From positions 8,050,001 to 8,114,000 of the forward strand of contig NC_073359.2 in assembly GCF_027580225.2 (NCBI RefSeq): a DNA stretch of 64,000 nt, read 5' to 3'. Below, piece after piece: positions 12,403 to 33,822 of this stretch. Each line of letters begins with the position of its first letter. The stretch's first letter is position 1. A program made the position numbers and the translations under genes. This DNA is from Misgurnus anguillicaudatus. Taxonomy: Eukaryota; Chordata; Actinopteri; Cypriniformes; Cobitidae. The notes beneath the pieces were generated by a model, which was given only the letters and a program-made list of their open reading frames with translations, ran no database searches and was not told the DNA's origin.

Positions 12403-13252
12403 TATGCTAATTTGAATATTTAAATATTAGCATGACTGTTACATCTTGTACCAGAGCAGCGCTGACATTCAGTACCAAAGCATGCATGTGATAATACCTA
12501 TAAATATTGCTATATAAAATATGCAAAATGTTTATTAACTCTTTCGTCACCATTGACGAGTTATCTTGTCGATTAAGAGAAAACATTTGCATAAAAAAAA
12601 GTTTTCCTGATACATTTTTTATGTTAATCTGCAATGCTGCGATTATCCACTAGATTAATCTTACCCAATTTATGAAAAAACTGAAGCCAAAATGTTATTT
12701 ACTAATTTTAAACTCTGTGTATGTTTTGATAATTGTTCTCTGAGTCTGATCTCTAACAAAATTCCTTCACTAAAATGCAAATAATTTAGCTTTTTGCAAA
12801 AAATGTGTATTTTTAAAGAAAAATATGCATATTTAAGAGTTTATAAGCAGAGAAAAAATAGATAGAATGAAAGTTTTTTACCGTTTTGTTTGTTTATTGT
12901 TTGTTTGCAAGCAGAGGGTCTGTTCTTTTATTTGATATATTTATATGCTTGTTTATATATTTTTAGAAGAAAATTTTCCTGGAAGGCATTTTGTGAAACT
13001 TTTGTGAAACTCACAAAAAATGATGGCGGGCAACTTTTCAAAATATGGCTGGCGTGGCGGGGAATGAGTTAATCAGTCCTTCCAGAAAAATGCAGAGTCC
13101 TTGATCTTGCGGCACATTTTCTTAAAAAATGCGATGGAATATGCAGGATATTTATGCAATTTCATGCAATGAAATTGCGGGAACTTGCAAAAACGGTTTG
13201 CCGCTTTTGCAGCTTTTCATTGATGTTCACGTCACACAATCACGTCACATTA

Positions 13253-13668
13253 CACTGTAAAAAAAGTCCGTAAAAATTTCAATGTTATTGCAGCTGGGTT
13301 GCCGGTAATCCACCGCAGATTTACATTTGTGTTATTTGCTGGCAGGAGTTTGTTCAAAGTTAAATGAATTTTGAATATTGGCGGGTCTTTGTCTTTGCAG
13401 AGTGAAGCTATACAATAGCAGCCTCATGCAAAGCATTCTGGGAACCAGAAATCATCATCAACCTTTTTCTGTTTTTTGCTTCAGATTTTGTTTCCCAGAA
13501 TGTTTTGCTTGATGCTGTTTTTTAGTTTTGCTCTGTAAAGACGAAGACTTGTGAATGTTTGATGTTCGTTTAACTTTGAACAAAGTGTTGCCGGTAAATA
13601 ACATAAATTTAAATCTACGGTAAATTACCGGCAACTCAGCTGCAATTTCTACGGATTTTTTTACAGTG
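13253..13668. mobile_element. Palindromic MITE with TA duplication, 416 bp
   Basis: It starts CACTGTAAAAAAAGTCCGTA, ends TTTTTTTACAGTG, and has TA on both sides (13251-13252 and 13669-13670). This fits a Tc1/mariner-like non-autonomous element. The halves are inverted copies, and the family also occurs at 5819-6238. Confidence 0.8.
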
Positions 13669-13670
13669 TA

Positions 13671-14201
13671 TAACGTTCCCATGGCAACAGGGGATATGGC
13701 TGCGCTTGTGTGAGGTAAATGCAACATTTTTCAACTTTCTGCTATATATGTGATTTTTGCTACGAAAATGCGGGGACTACGAAATCATGCAAGCCCGCAT
13801 ATTTTGCGCACAAAAATCTGCTATTTATACGAAGGTGCGGCCGCTGCGGCGTATTTGAAAAAATGCGGCCCCCGCATAAATATGCGGACTTATAATCGCA
13901 TTTTTCTGGAGGGACTGGTTAATGTCTATTTAGTTAAATGTGTTGTTTTACAGTTTTTATCATTACAATTTTTTTTACCATCATAGCCACTTCGTTAATA
14001 AATTTAGCGACTTTATAAACCCTTTTGTTAGCAACACTGTTAGAATCATGTCAATGATTGTGTAATTTAACTGTTTTAACGACAGTGTAATTTTATTTTA
14101 ATATTGTAGTTGACAATGTAAAGTTTATATATTGAGGGTATGCATGCTGTAGTATTGTATAGGCTATTTAAGGAATAATTGACGACGGGCCGGTGGGTAT
14201 T
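13671..14201. other. Intergenic, nothing recognised
   Basis: A short GCGGCC-containing patch near 13835-13880 is the only compositional feature. No exon or element boundary was identified. Confidence 0.4.
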
Positions 14202-14583
14202 TTAAAGGTGCAGTGTGTAAGTTTTAGCAGCATCTAGTGGTGAGGTTGCGAATTGCAACCAACGGCTCAGTCCACTGCCTAGTACCCTCGCTTTTGAAAC
14301 ACATAGAGAAGCTACGGTAGCCGCCACTGGACAAACATGTCATTGTCGGAGACAACTTAGTAAAAAAGTTTGTGCGCTAAGGGCTTCTGTAGAAACATGG
14401 CGTCACAAAATGGCGACTTCCATGTAAGGGGACCCTCTGTGTAAGTACGTCTTATTCTAAGGTGATAAAAACATAACAGTTCATTATAAAAAGGTCTTTA
14501 TACACCCCTGATAATTTAGTTTTGTATATTATTTTGCATTTCTGTCAAGAGATCCTTTTAAAAATTACACACTGCACCTTTAA
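14202..14583. mobile_element. TTAA MITE, AGGTGCAGTGTGTAA family
   Basis: The ends read TTAAAGGTGCAGTGTGTAA and TTACACACTGCACCTTTAA, a perfect inverted repeat with TTAA at each edge. A second copy in the opposite orientation lies at 34935-35321 in an intron of the PIM-like gene. Confidence 0.85.
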
Positions 14584-15690
14584 GACATTTAAAAGGTTAG
14601 GTGTGCGTTTTACAGAAAAATAATCAACACCCGTGAAATATTTCTCAACCAATCAGAATAAAGTATTCAACTGGCCCGTGGTATAATATGTACAGCACTG
14701 GGTTCCCAGTAAAAAGGATTATAGCAAGGGTCTATGTGTGTTTGTGACAGCAGCAGGGCTTTACTACAGCATGAAGGAGAACAGCTGTGTTTGTTCTAAC
14801 TTGTTTTACATGTGTGTGTGATGGTGTTAATGTCTGTACTGTCTATGGACACACAGCTGATAGTAATGACAGTAGCAGGAGAAGAGCCCCTCCCGCTGCA
14901 GCCCATGGGTCTGTGACTTTAGGGTTACCTTCATTCCCACATCCCCAGTCCACACCGCTCGCCATGGGAACCCACAGGCTTTATGGAAATCTGTAGTCCC
15001 TCCCACCGCCTGTCATTAGTGAAGAGTGAAAAGACCTCATGTGTAAATATTTTATCTACAGAAGTAAATCAGGTCTCAGATCAGTGCGGTTCTCATGTAT
15101 TGTCCTGCTTTTCTACTCTGGATTTGATCTGTCTGTCTGTGTCTACCTACCTTGTACTTATGTATGTGAATGTGAGAGAGTGAAATGTATGTGTTCATGC
15201 CTGTGGTTTGGAAAATGCATGCAATACACAAATACACAAACAATGTATCAACACGTCTGACACTAAAAGCCCTGAATAGCAAAATCTCAATTCTCTACAG
15301 GTCTCGGCAGGCTATTAGATGCATGTTAAATGTAAAACAGGTCTTTTGGTCTCATTACTTGAATTTGATCTTCACTTCACACCTTTTTTGAAGTCAACGT
15401 GTTGACACGCTGGCATTAAAATGAATCAAAACCGTATGTGCATGTTTTAGGTAGAACGTCCTATTTAGCCAATATATACTAACCAAGGACTGGAGGTAAT
15501 TTAAAAACAGCATGGTATTACCTTCATTAATGCTGAAACGAGTTGATTTGTGATGGAAAGAAACAAATGAAGTTTACAAGGAGTTACAACAGAGGTGCCA
15601 GTTGTTTATGAAAGCATGAGTTATAAAACATTTCCTATGTGTAAAACTGAAAGGTTCAGTGGGTCAGACTTGAAAAACTCAATCCAGAAT
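14584..15690. other. Intergenic, apparently single-copy
   Basis: No repeat boundaries and no convincing exon. The stretch 14750-15060 is less AT-rich and could be a conserved non-coding block, but that cannot be judged from one sequence. Confidence 0.35.
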
Positions 15691-15699
15691 CCTTTCAAA

Positions 15700-16570
15700 C
15701 AATTAGGACACTAGTATATCAAATCTAGCTGCATTTTTTGAGATGTCAAGTAAATCTTTTGTGTCCCCAGGGTGCATATTTGAAGTTTTAGCTCAAAATA
15801 TCATATAGATAATTTATTATAGCTTTTTAAAATTGACACTTTGTTGGGGTGAGCAAAAATGTGCCATTTTAAGTGTGTCCTTTAACATGCAAATGAGCTG
15901 ATCTCTGCACTAAATGGCAGTGCTGTGATTAGTTGTACACTGAAAAAAATATTTAAATGTTTTTTTGTCTTGTTTTCAGTAAAAATATCTAAAAATTCTT
16001 AAATTAAGATGCTTTTTTTTGATGAGCCAAACGACCCAATAAAACAAGTCGTTTTTAGACCAAAAACATCACATTTATGCGATTTTGTGCTTAAAACAAG
16101 CAAAAAATAATTGCCAATGGGGTAAACAAAAAAATCTTGAACACTAAATTCAAGAAAAAATGTAAGAAAAATTTGCTACCATTTGGCAGATTTTTTTTTT
16201 TTGCTTGTTTTATGCACAAAATCACTTAAATTTGATGTTTTTGGTCTAAAAACTAGATTTATTTTCTTGGGTCAATTTGTTTATCAAGAAAAAGCATCTT
16301 AATTTAAGAATTTTTAGATATTTTAACTGACAAAAAAACAAGGCAAAAATACTAAAAAAAAAATTCTTGAAAATCATTTTTTGCCGTGTAGGGCAGATTA
16401 AGGGGCGGTATTATCCCCTTCTGACATCACAGGGGGAGCCAAATTCAATGATCTATTTTTTCACATGCTTGCAGAGAATGGTTTACCAAAACTGTGGGTA
16501 AAAAATTACTGTTTTTTTTTTTTGACAGAAGCACTGAAAAAGTCTGATTTTCATGATATGTCCCCTTTAA
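15700..16570. mobile_element. TTAA MITE (GGGGACAT family), interrupted copy
   Basis: This is a third copy of the family at 18340-18761 and 21414-21832. Shared blocks include ATGCAAATGAGCTGATCTC and TATCCCCTTCTGACATCAC, and it ends with ATGTCCCCTTTAA. It is split at 15938-16388 by a second element. Confidence 0.75.
15938..16388. mobile_element. TA-flanked palindromic MITE nested in another MITE
   Basis: The inserted sequence starts CACTGAAAAAAAT and ends TTTTTGCCGTG, with TA on both sides (15936-15937 and 16389-16390). Its halves are inverted copies (for example TTAAATTAAGATGC and GCATCTTAATTTAAG). The host element resumes on the far side. Confidence 0.75.
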
Positions 16571-16844
16571 GTCTGACGTCATGCAATGCTTCCGTGTCCA
16601 ACTTATGATGTTAAATGCCACAGGGAAATAACAAAATCACGCTTATATACACTTGTATCATGATGCAACTAGTGATGGTCGCTTTCGAAGCACTGCTCAT
16701 AAGGCTTCGAAACTTTTACGAATCTTTTGTTTCAAATCAATTGGTTCAGAGCATGTTTCAAAGTGGCCAAGTCACATGATTTTAGCAAGCAAGGCTTCAT
16801 GACGTCATAACTGTTTCGAAACGTGTCTAAAATCTGATGGTTCA

Positions 16845-17451
16845 TTAAAGCATGGCTGCTGCCCTATAAATTTTGTATTTCAAATAAAGTAAGAGAAATT
16901 CATTTGAAGATATTACACAAAATACACCCAACTAATTTACTGCTTTCTAAATGTATGGACATTGGGAATGAATGTTCATTTTGTAATAATACTAAGGAGT
17001 CTTTATGTCATTTTTTTTTTAATGCCAAAATGTACAGGCATTTTGGAATGAATGTTTTGCTGTCTTATCAATTAAAATTAACACAGTCATAACATTTAAT
17101 ATGAAAGATATTATGTGTTTCTTTGAGAATAATGATAAAGACACTTACAATTTGTTAAATTTCTTCATTTTATATGGCAAATTCTTTATTCATAAATGTA
17201 GGTTGTTATCACATCCTTTACACCTGGCTTTCTTAAAAGAAATTCTCTTAAACTTGTAAAAAATTTAAAAGGTACATGTAGGCCTATTGTTAATGTCTAT
17301 GAGTCTGTATTTGGCTTCTTGTGAATGTCTTCTATTTTACTTTTATTACTATTTTTGTTTTTTGTTTTTGTTATTCAACTTCTTTGGAAGTTTCTATTTT
17401 TGATGCATGTTTTCTGTAATGATGTTCACATGTTCTCTAATAAAAAAAAAC
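16845..17451 (+). mobile_element. 5'-truncated LINE 3' end (L1/Tx1-like)
   Basis: The 9-bp direct repeat GATGGTTCA flanks the insert (16836-16844 and 17452-17460), and the insert ends in an A-rich tail. A frame from about 16893 encodes the C-terminal zinc-knuckle-like end of a reverse transcriptase (FKILHKI...ECSFC...HFFF), which is then disrupted by stops. This is typical of target-primed insertion of a truncated copy. The clade assignment is by resemblance only. Confidence 0.7.
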
Positions 17452-17460
17452 GATGGTTCA

Positions 17461-17473
17461 CCACTAGGGGGAG
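17461..17473 (+). promoter_or_regulatory. CTCF-like core motif
   Basis: CCACTAGGGGGAG matches most of the CTCF core consensus. A motif match alone does not show occupancy. Confidence 0.3.
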
Positions 17474-17925
17474 ATGATCACAAATGACCAGTGTCTAATA
17501 TGTTTAGGTGAACTCGGGTCAGTTTTATTATGCAAGTTCATAAAACATGCATCCTTTTGACTACTAACACTACCATTTTGTCTACTTTTAGATTTAATGA
17601 CAAAATAGTGCATAATTTAAAGGGGAGATAGTTTTAATGATTTGTTTGCCCTTTATAAAACCAAAAACGCAGAATACACTTTTATTTATGTCTTAATTAA
17701 GTAAAAAAAATTGAAACATATTTCAATACAAATATTGATATTATTTTGTAAAATAAAGTGTAAAATGTTTGGACAGATCTGCTTTTACACTATTTTGACC
17801 AACAGGTGTCGCCAGCGTGTGTGGTGTTTTGAACGCTTTGAAAAACTGAATCAGTTTTCGAAGCAATTGGTTCATTTGATTCGAAGCTTCGAAAAGCTCC
17901 GTTTCTCCTATCATTAGATTCAACA

Positions 17926-18339
17926 CTAACAGATTTTTTTAGGATTAGGCAAGAGAGAAATTATAGCATTGGTTTCAGGGTTTTCAATTCAATTTTTCAT
18001 AACTTTTTTACAGAAAAGTGTGCATGTGAATTCTGTCCAAACTCTTTCAATCGATATTGATTTTTATAACTGCCCAAAATTTTTGTAGTTTATAACTTTA
18101 TCATAAAATGTAATCATGTTGTTTTTTTATTGTTAAAAATGCTCCAAAAAGCATATACATCTATCATTAAGTGTCTGCATGAGACACAAGAACCAATGAG
18201 ATTTAAAGATTTAATGTGTCTGTCTATATATTTGAATTTAATGCACAAATGCTTGTTTGGTTTCAGTTTAACTTTAACTTATTTTTTTACAAAAAAATCA
18301 TTACACTTCCGAAGAATATATAACCTTATATGGATTACT
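17926..18339. other. Intergenic, nothing recognised
   Basis: AT-rich with one short frame lacking a known motif. Confidence 0.4.
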
Positions 18340-18761
18340 TTAAAGGGGACATTACACAAGACTTTTTTTAAGATGTCAAATAAATCTTTTGTGTCCCTGG
18401 GCTACGTATGTGAAGTTCTGGCTCAAAACACCATATGTTAAAATTGCCACTTAGTAGGTTTGAGGAAAAATTAGCTGTTTTGGGTGTGTCCTTTAAAATG
18501 CAAATGAGCTGATCTCTGCACTAAATGGAAGGGCTGTGGTTGGATAGTGCAGATTAAGGGGCGTTATTATCCCCTTCTGACATCACAAGGGGAGCCAAAT
18601 TTCAATAATCTATTTTTCACATGCTTGCAGAGAATGGTTTACCAAAACTAAGTTACTGGGTTTTTCTTTTTCACATTTTCGAGGTTGACAGAAGCACTGG
18701 GGACCCAATTATAGCACTTAAACATGAAAAAAGACAAATTTTCATGATATGTCCCGTTTAA
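18340..18761. mobile_element. TTAA MITE, GGGGACAT family
   Basis: It starts TTAAAGGGGACAT and ends ATGATATGTCCCGTTTAA. It shares interior blocks with the copies at 15700-16570 and 21414-21832. Confidence 0.8.
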
Positions 18762-19295
18762 TTATGCTTTTATAGATTGTTTTTCTTCAACATTAGTAGT
18801 ATCATATTATATTCTTGCTGGGGAAAATGAAATAAATAGTATTTTCATGTTTTTGTATAAATATATTTATTTTCTTTATATTAATTTAGATTTTTGTGGG
18901 ACTGGGGTAAATAGCTATGAATCAAGTAAAGATGTGAATTCACATACAGTAAAGTCCTGTCATTCAAAAGCCTTGCAGTTGTCATACATTTGAACTCCAG
19001 GCAGCCTAAATATCAAGATACTTGATTTACAAGATCAAAGGTTGGACACTGAATGCAGAAAATATTCAGAAAAGTATAAAGTGTGACAAAGCAATGTGCA
19101 AAAAAAATTAAATCCTGCAATTTGAAAAGGTTGATAAAACACTGTATAATAAAAACATAGGAAAAATAAATAATTTAACAACCCCAGCCACAAAAAATGT
19201 ACAATCAAGACTACTTAACCTTTTAAAACAAAGGAATAGCAGCACAAAACCCAATCTTATATTTCTCTGCTTGAATATGCTTATGCATAGTTAGT
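18762..19295 (-). other. Probable 3' UTR and downstream flank of aars2
   Basis: This lies directly downstream of the aars2 stop on the minus strand and is free of recognisable MITEs. A minus-strand AATAAA occurs at 18866-18871 and would give a 3' UTR of roughly 0.4 kb. Other weaker signals are possible, so the end is uncertain. Confidence 0.35.
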
Positions 19296-29301
<10,006 letters not shown>

Positions 29302-29740
29302 CTTGGCGGCGGGCTGCGTCACACAGCGGCGTCCAATCATCGACGGGCATGAAAATGAAACATATTTTGACTTAGTTACGTTTATCTAGGTAATACCAAA
29401 TTAATAAAAAATATAATACAATTTTGTTTGTCTATATTTTGAGGTTGCATGCAATTTGGAATAAAAAAACATGACTTATTCTCTCCATGGGTCCGACCTC
29501 AGACCAGTGCCTGAAGACCCGTATGCTATTCGCACGCGGCGCCTGTAACCATAGCGACGGACGTAAATATCAAAAAGAAAGTATTATTTATTATGCAATG
29601 GACAAAACGTTATGTAGTTGACAAAACAGCAGGCGTGTGTGACGCTTCCCATTGTGCAGAGAAGAAAGAATAAACAAGGGTGTTTTTTCATATTTGAATA
29701 TGCAAAATAAAATCCGTGTCATCAACTGCACGTTTTACTA
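29302..29740 (-). promoter_or_regulatory. Probable aars2 promoter region
   Basis: This is the flank directly upstream of the aars2 start. The stretch 29480-29560 is CpG-containing (CGCACGCGGCGCC). No TATA box is apparent, as expected for a housekeeping gene. An RFX X-box-like word lies at 29545-29558. The transcription start is not defined. Confidence 0.4.
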
Positions 29741-29747
29741 AAGCAAA

Positions 29748-29990
29748 CATATCCAATACAAAAGTAATCCGCGTGAAGTGCGCATTACGCTCTCCCGATC
29801 TATAGGTGGCGCTGAAAGGCAAACCAGCCTCTCAGCGCCACCTACAGAGCCGGAGCGTAATGCGCACTTCAAATGTGGAGAAGTGTTGTAAATACTGTTT
29901 AATAACTTGCAAAAACCAATCGATTTGTTTAACAAGACGTCTATATGTCACCAACAGTCACGGTGATTACCTTTGTATTGGATATATCTG
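29748..29990. repeat. Foldback with TCCAATACAAA ends and a compact hairpin
   Basis: The outer arms are ATATCCAATACAAAAGTAATC at 29748 and its complement near 29965-29985. An inner hairpin pairs GTGAAGTGCGCATTACGCTC (from 29774) with GAGCGTAATGCGCACTTC (to 29870), around a shorter AGGTGGCGCTGA / TCAGCGCCACCT pair. Confidence 0.7.
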
Positions 29991-31045
29991 CTTTTTGAGC
30001 TCCAAAGTGGCGGATCTGATGACTTGCATTATTTGAAACACGGAGGGGGTTTTTGCAAAAAATGTGAGTAAATGAACAGCACATTTTATTTTTGGGTGAA
30101 CTATCAATTTTATTACACACTTAACATTGCATTAACCGTCCACTTTTAAGGTTTTATACTTTTGCAGAGCAATATATCTCACTTGACTTACTGGGCTACA
30201 CGCGTAATGTAATATGATCTGTATTGCAAAGTTATAGAGCAGTCATGCTGCGCAGTTTGTAGTCAATCTTTCAGGTGTAAAATTTGTAATTAATTGTATC
30301 CTAATACAAAAGACTTTATTCAAAAGCGTGAAACTGTACAATGTGTTTTTAAAGGATGTAATTATAATACACACATAAGTAAGCTTGACATTTTGAGTTT
30401 GGGGACCAGACTGGTCTATCATTTTTTACCGCAAACTACATCATTAAAATTAATGAAACATATTTTCGTTGACTTTATTAAAATACCATAGCCTGGATGT
30501 TAGAAAAATAAAACTTGATAATGGATTAGATTTTTTTTAACTGTAACCTATAGTTTAAAGTAAAGAATGAGGACTTTTTTAAATTAATTTAAATCAGTGA
30601 AATTACTCCCTAGTAGTCAACAGTGTATGTTTCATTATTTTATTAAACATGAAGAATATTGGGAAGAGTTTTATGACACTTGTCAGAATCCAATTACATT
30701 GTATTGATAATTGCAGAGTAAATTTTCACTACTTTTATTTTCGGGTGTATACTTATGTGTAAAGGTATACACCCATGTATACACCGCTCGAGTCTGTCCC
30801 AAAATACAGCTCAACTTTTTGATGATATTCTAATTATATGACCAGCACCTATAGTGTTTGATAAGAAAACATGGTTTGATGTGAAGGTACATTTATTCAT
30901 AGGTACTGCATGATTTAGTTATCATTTACGGTTTGTTAAGCCTTGGTCTTTGGAAATGTTTTAAGAAAACAATACATGATATGTACAAATTTAACATTTT
31001 CTCTTTCCTTTGTGTTTGGGGAATGACTGCCGAGCACCTGACGTG
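29991..31045. other. Intergenic, mostly AT-rich; duplicon fragments
   Basis: Short pieces resemble blocks in the 46-47 and 61 kb duplicons, for example a TGTAAAATTTGTAATTAATTG word near 30276 that is inverted near 46538, and AATTACTCCC near 30600. No exon is supported. Confidence 0.4.
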
Positions 31046-31928
31046 ATGAAGTCATACTCAAGCCCAATTCTGCCACGATATCAGACAGAGTCTCCTGGAA
31101 TACTAAACCCAGTCAGGCAGTATGGTAAGTGACGTTACTGTATCTTTCACATATATATTACACTGTTAAGCCTTAGGTTACAGGTTCGCAACTCTGGCAC
31201 TCGCAATCCACTTTCCTGCAGAGTTTAGCTCCAGCCTTGATTTTGTTAGGGTTACAGCTAAACTCTATGTTAAGAAATGTTAAGAAAACAATACATGATC
31301 TCTGGTTTCACAGACAAGGCTTAAAGGTCCCGTTTTTCCTAATTCCATTTTTTAAAATTAAGTTAGTGTGTAATGTTTCTGTTTTTACACAATCTTCTTT
31401 TTACACACGAAACATGAACACATGCTATTACATACCATAAACACAATCATAGCTTTAAAAACACAGGAAAAACGGGACCTTTAAGGCTAGTTCTGGACTA
31501 AAACACAATCTTTGAGCTGTCTCAACTGAAAATAACTTGCACTGACATATCTTAAAACATTCAAGGGCCATTGATTTGTTAAGATACACACCATTAACGT
31601 CTTTTTCTATGACGTTGAAGATGCATAAATGTCTTGAATTAACTAAGTCCTAGTCCCTGCTTTAGAAAAGTTTTGTCTGAAAACAGGCCAATATCTACTA
31701 ATTAAATCTTTTGCCTTTACTTTGGGTTTGAGAAAAGACTGTCGGGCACACGGGATATCAGCTGAAATAATGACTGACGTGATGATATCTATTGACCCAC
31801 TTCAGAACCAAGGTACACATCATAAAAAAGATGATAAATTATTACAATTGCTTAACATAAATACATTTTTCTTAACCACAGAAACTCTGTCTCACAACCT
31901 ATGCCCAGGACGCTACCCGGTATCATGA
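31046..31928 (+). other. Tentative three-exon small gene or relic
   Basis: Candidate exons 31046-31124 (ATG start, donor TATG|GTAAGT), 31738-31812 (acceptor AAAAG, donor CAAG|GTACAC) and 31882-31928 (acceptor CCACAG, stop TGA) join in phase 1-1 to a 66-residue frame. Exon 1 is 79 nt in phase 1, the same length and phase as exon 1 of the PIM-like gene downstream. The start of exon 2 (GACTGTCGGGCAC) and its flank recur just before exon 1 (GACTGCCGAGCAC), suggesting an exon duplication. No homology is recognised, and this could be chance or a decayed gene. Confidence 0.22.
31321..31484. mobile_element. TTAA MITE, AGGTCCCGTTTTTCC family
   Basis: The ends read TTAAAGGTCCCGTTTTTCC and GGAAAAACGGGACCTTTAA, a perfect 19-bp inverted repeat including TTAA. 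Confidence 0.88.
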
Positions 31929-32044
31929 GAAATCGAGTCCCCACCAGAAAGGGATTTTTTGGGGATGGCTGCACCTTACAACTCTTCACTGACCCCTGCC
32001 TGCATATATGCATCATCTAGTCAACAGAAAGTTTTAAGCACAAT

Positions 32045-32273
32045 GGGGTGGTTTCCCAGAGAGGGATTAGTTTATGCCAAGACTTGGGCTCAGTTTAATT
32101 TGGAAATATAACTAGTTTTAACAAGCATGCTTTACTGAAAACATAACTTAAGGCAAAACAAAAGAGCACTGATGTATTTTAAGATTTGTCAGAGCAGGTT
32201 GTTTTCAGTTTGGACAGCTCTTACATTTATTTTAGTCTAGGAGTAGTCTGATCCCTGTCCGGGAAACCGCCCC
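32045..32273. mobile_element. GGGGYGGTTTCCC MITE
   Basis: It starts GGGGTGGTTTCCCAGAGAGGG and ends CCCTGTCCGGGAAACCGCCCC. A sister copy is at 34337-34574. The interiors share TTTAATTTGGAAATATAAC-like and TGATGTATTTTAAGAT blocks. It has no coding capacity. Confidence 0.8.
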
Positions 32274-33290
32274 AATACGTTTAAAAAAAATACAGCTGAA
32301 TACTTAGCAATACATTTAACTGCCATATGTTTCAGATTGTTTAGCCAGAGGACACAGTTTTTGTCTTCACTTGTCAAGGTTGCTAGCTTACTGATTATGT
32401 GAAGACTCCAGCATTTTAACATAACACACATAAATTTGAACTAACTTTGAAACATTAGAGACAATTCAGACATTACAGTGTGTTTTCCTGTAAAAACACT
32501 TTAAAATATTATGCATTCTAAAAAAGCTCAAATGTCTTACAATGAAACTGTTGGATTTTGTGTGAATAATGTAATGTTAGTTATGTTACTTTATATTCTC
32601 TGTAAAAGTAAGCAATATTACCGTATGTAATAATTTGTGTAATTACACACCGTGTAAGTGTATTGCATGATGTTGATTACAGTGTGTATAAACAACATGC
32701 TTGAAACATTATTGACCTCTTATTAAACTTTTTAATTGTAATGTAATGTAATAGTAACACTAAATGAACTATTTTTAATGAAGACTAAACCATATTGAAG
32801 ATAAGGATTGTTGTAACTTCAGATTGAAGTTTATTAACTTTACACAATACAAAAGTGGAAAGGGTAAAGTATATAATATCTAAATAATAAAATTACACAA
32901 GCAATCACCTTAAAAAACTAAATTCATTGCCATATTAAATACACACCAAAAACCACATTTCAATTTTCATGTTATTGATTACCAGTTCAACAACTAATGG
33001 TAATTACTATTAGAAAGATAACAACTCTAATTGGACACTGTTATTATTTACTTAGATACACGACTGAGGACTTCTTTTTACCTAATGTAATGTTATTGTA
33101 CAGTGAGTGCAACTGGTGGTGGTGTTTTTTTGCAACTGGTGTTAATTTTAAACTAGCTTACTCGATAGCTGTACGCTAAGCTAGTACGTCACGTAAACCT
33201 AATAAAAAACTCTGAATAGCACTGCATTGACATACAATGAAAAGGAAAGAAGGAAAATTAAAAATAAATCATTCTTTAAGTATAAAAGAA
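32274..33290. other. Intergenic, nothing recognised
   Basis: AT-rich sequence without recognisable exons or element boundaries. Confidence 0.4.
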
Positions 33291-33500
33291 GGCTGCATAC
33301 TCCGGAGGTCGCATATCTAGGCTGCATACGTCATCAAGAGTGACTTATTTCAGAATATTACTAATTATAAAGTTTACAATTATTTTTAGTTAAGTGTAAA
33401 TTGTTGGTATATGATTATGACTTGCGAATGTAATGCTCAGTTTTTTTTATGTAATGCTCAGTTAACTTAAATAAACCAGGCTTGATGACGTATGCAGCCT
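33291..33500. repeat. Inverted repeat, GGCTGCATACGTCATCAAG
   Basis: GGCTGCATACGTCATCAAG (from 33321) and its exact complement (33481-33499) enclose an AT-rich loop. A GGCTGCATAC word also starts at 33291. Each arm contains a TACGTCA half-CRE, and the repeat sits about 300 bp upstream of the PIM-like promoter. Confidence 0.7.
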
Positions 33501-33755
33501 GCATGTGACCTACTTGCCGATTGGTTAAAGTAAGCCTTCTGACTGAATGACGGGGCAATCGACACATAACACAATTAAAAGAAATATACTGATTAACAAA
33601 TATACGAATTGCGGGTTTAACACTTGAGGGTCTAAAAACTGGAAGGATTTTAATCCACGTGAACTGGGAACATCACGTGCTGGTCGCACGTGCAGGAGGT
33701 AAGTCCAGTATCGGCGGGAAATCCCCACTGTACATTCTGTAATTAATGCGAATAG

Positions 33756-33822
33756 AATGTTTGACGTCACAATGAGAACAGAGCGAATGGAATGTTTGAC
33801 GTCACAATCAGAACATATAAAA
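33756..33822 (+). promoter_or_regulatory. Core promoter: two CRE palindromes and a TATA box
   Basis: The 8-bp CRE TGACGTCA occurs at 33762-33769 and 33797-33804, each inside a 35-bp direct repeat (GAATGTTTGACGTCACAAT). A TATAAAA box follows at 33816-33822, which predicts a start near 33845-33850 and a 5' UTR of about 120 nt before the ATG at 33969. The arrangement suggests CREB/ATF-type inducibility; that is inference from motifs. Confidence 0.7.

Larger units (their letters stand above)
11879..13252. other. Intergenic; SINE tail and mirrored TC/GA microsatellites
   Basis: At about 11900-11962 there is a reverse-oriented SINE-tail remnant (GGCTTTTATCCAAAG). A (TC)n tract occupies 12063-12102, a short (CA)n tract 12165-12180 and a (GA)n tract about 12350-12399. 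No gene is apparent. Confidence 0.6.
16675..17925. mobile_element. Element with CTTCGAA-rich ends, split by a LINE
   Basis: The left end (TAGTGATGGTCGCTTTCGAAG) and the right end (CTTCGAAAAGCTCCG...ATCATTA) are imperfect inverted repeats rich in TTCGAA, suggesting a hAT-like non-autonomous element. An exact target duplication was not found. The LINE fragment at 16845-17451 is inserted in it. Confidence 0.45.
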
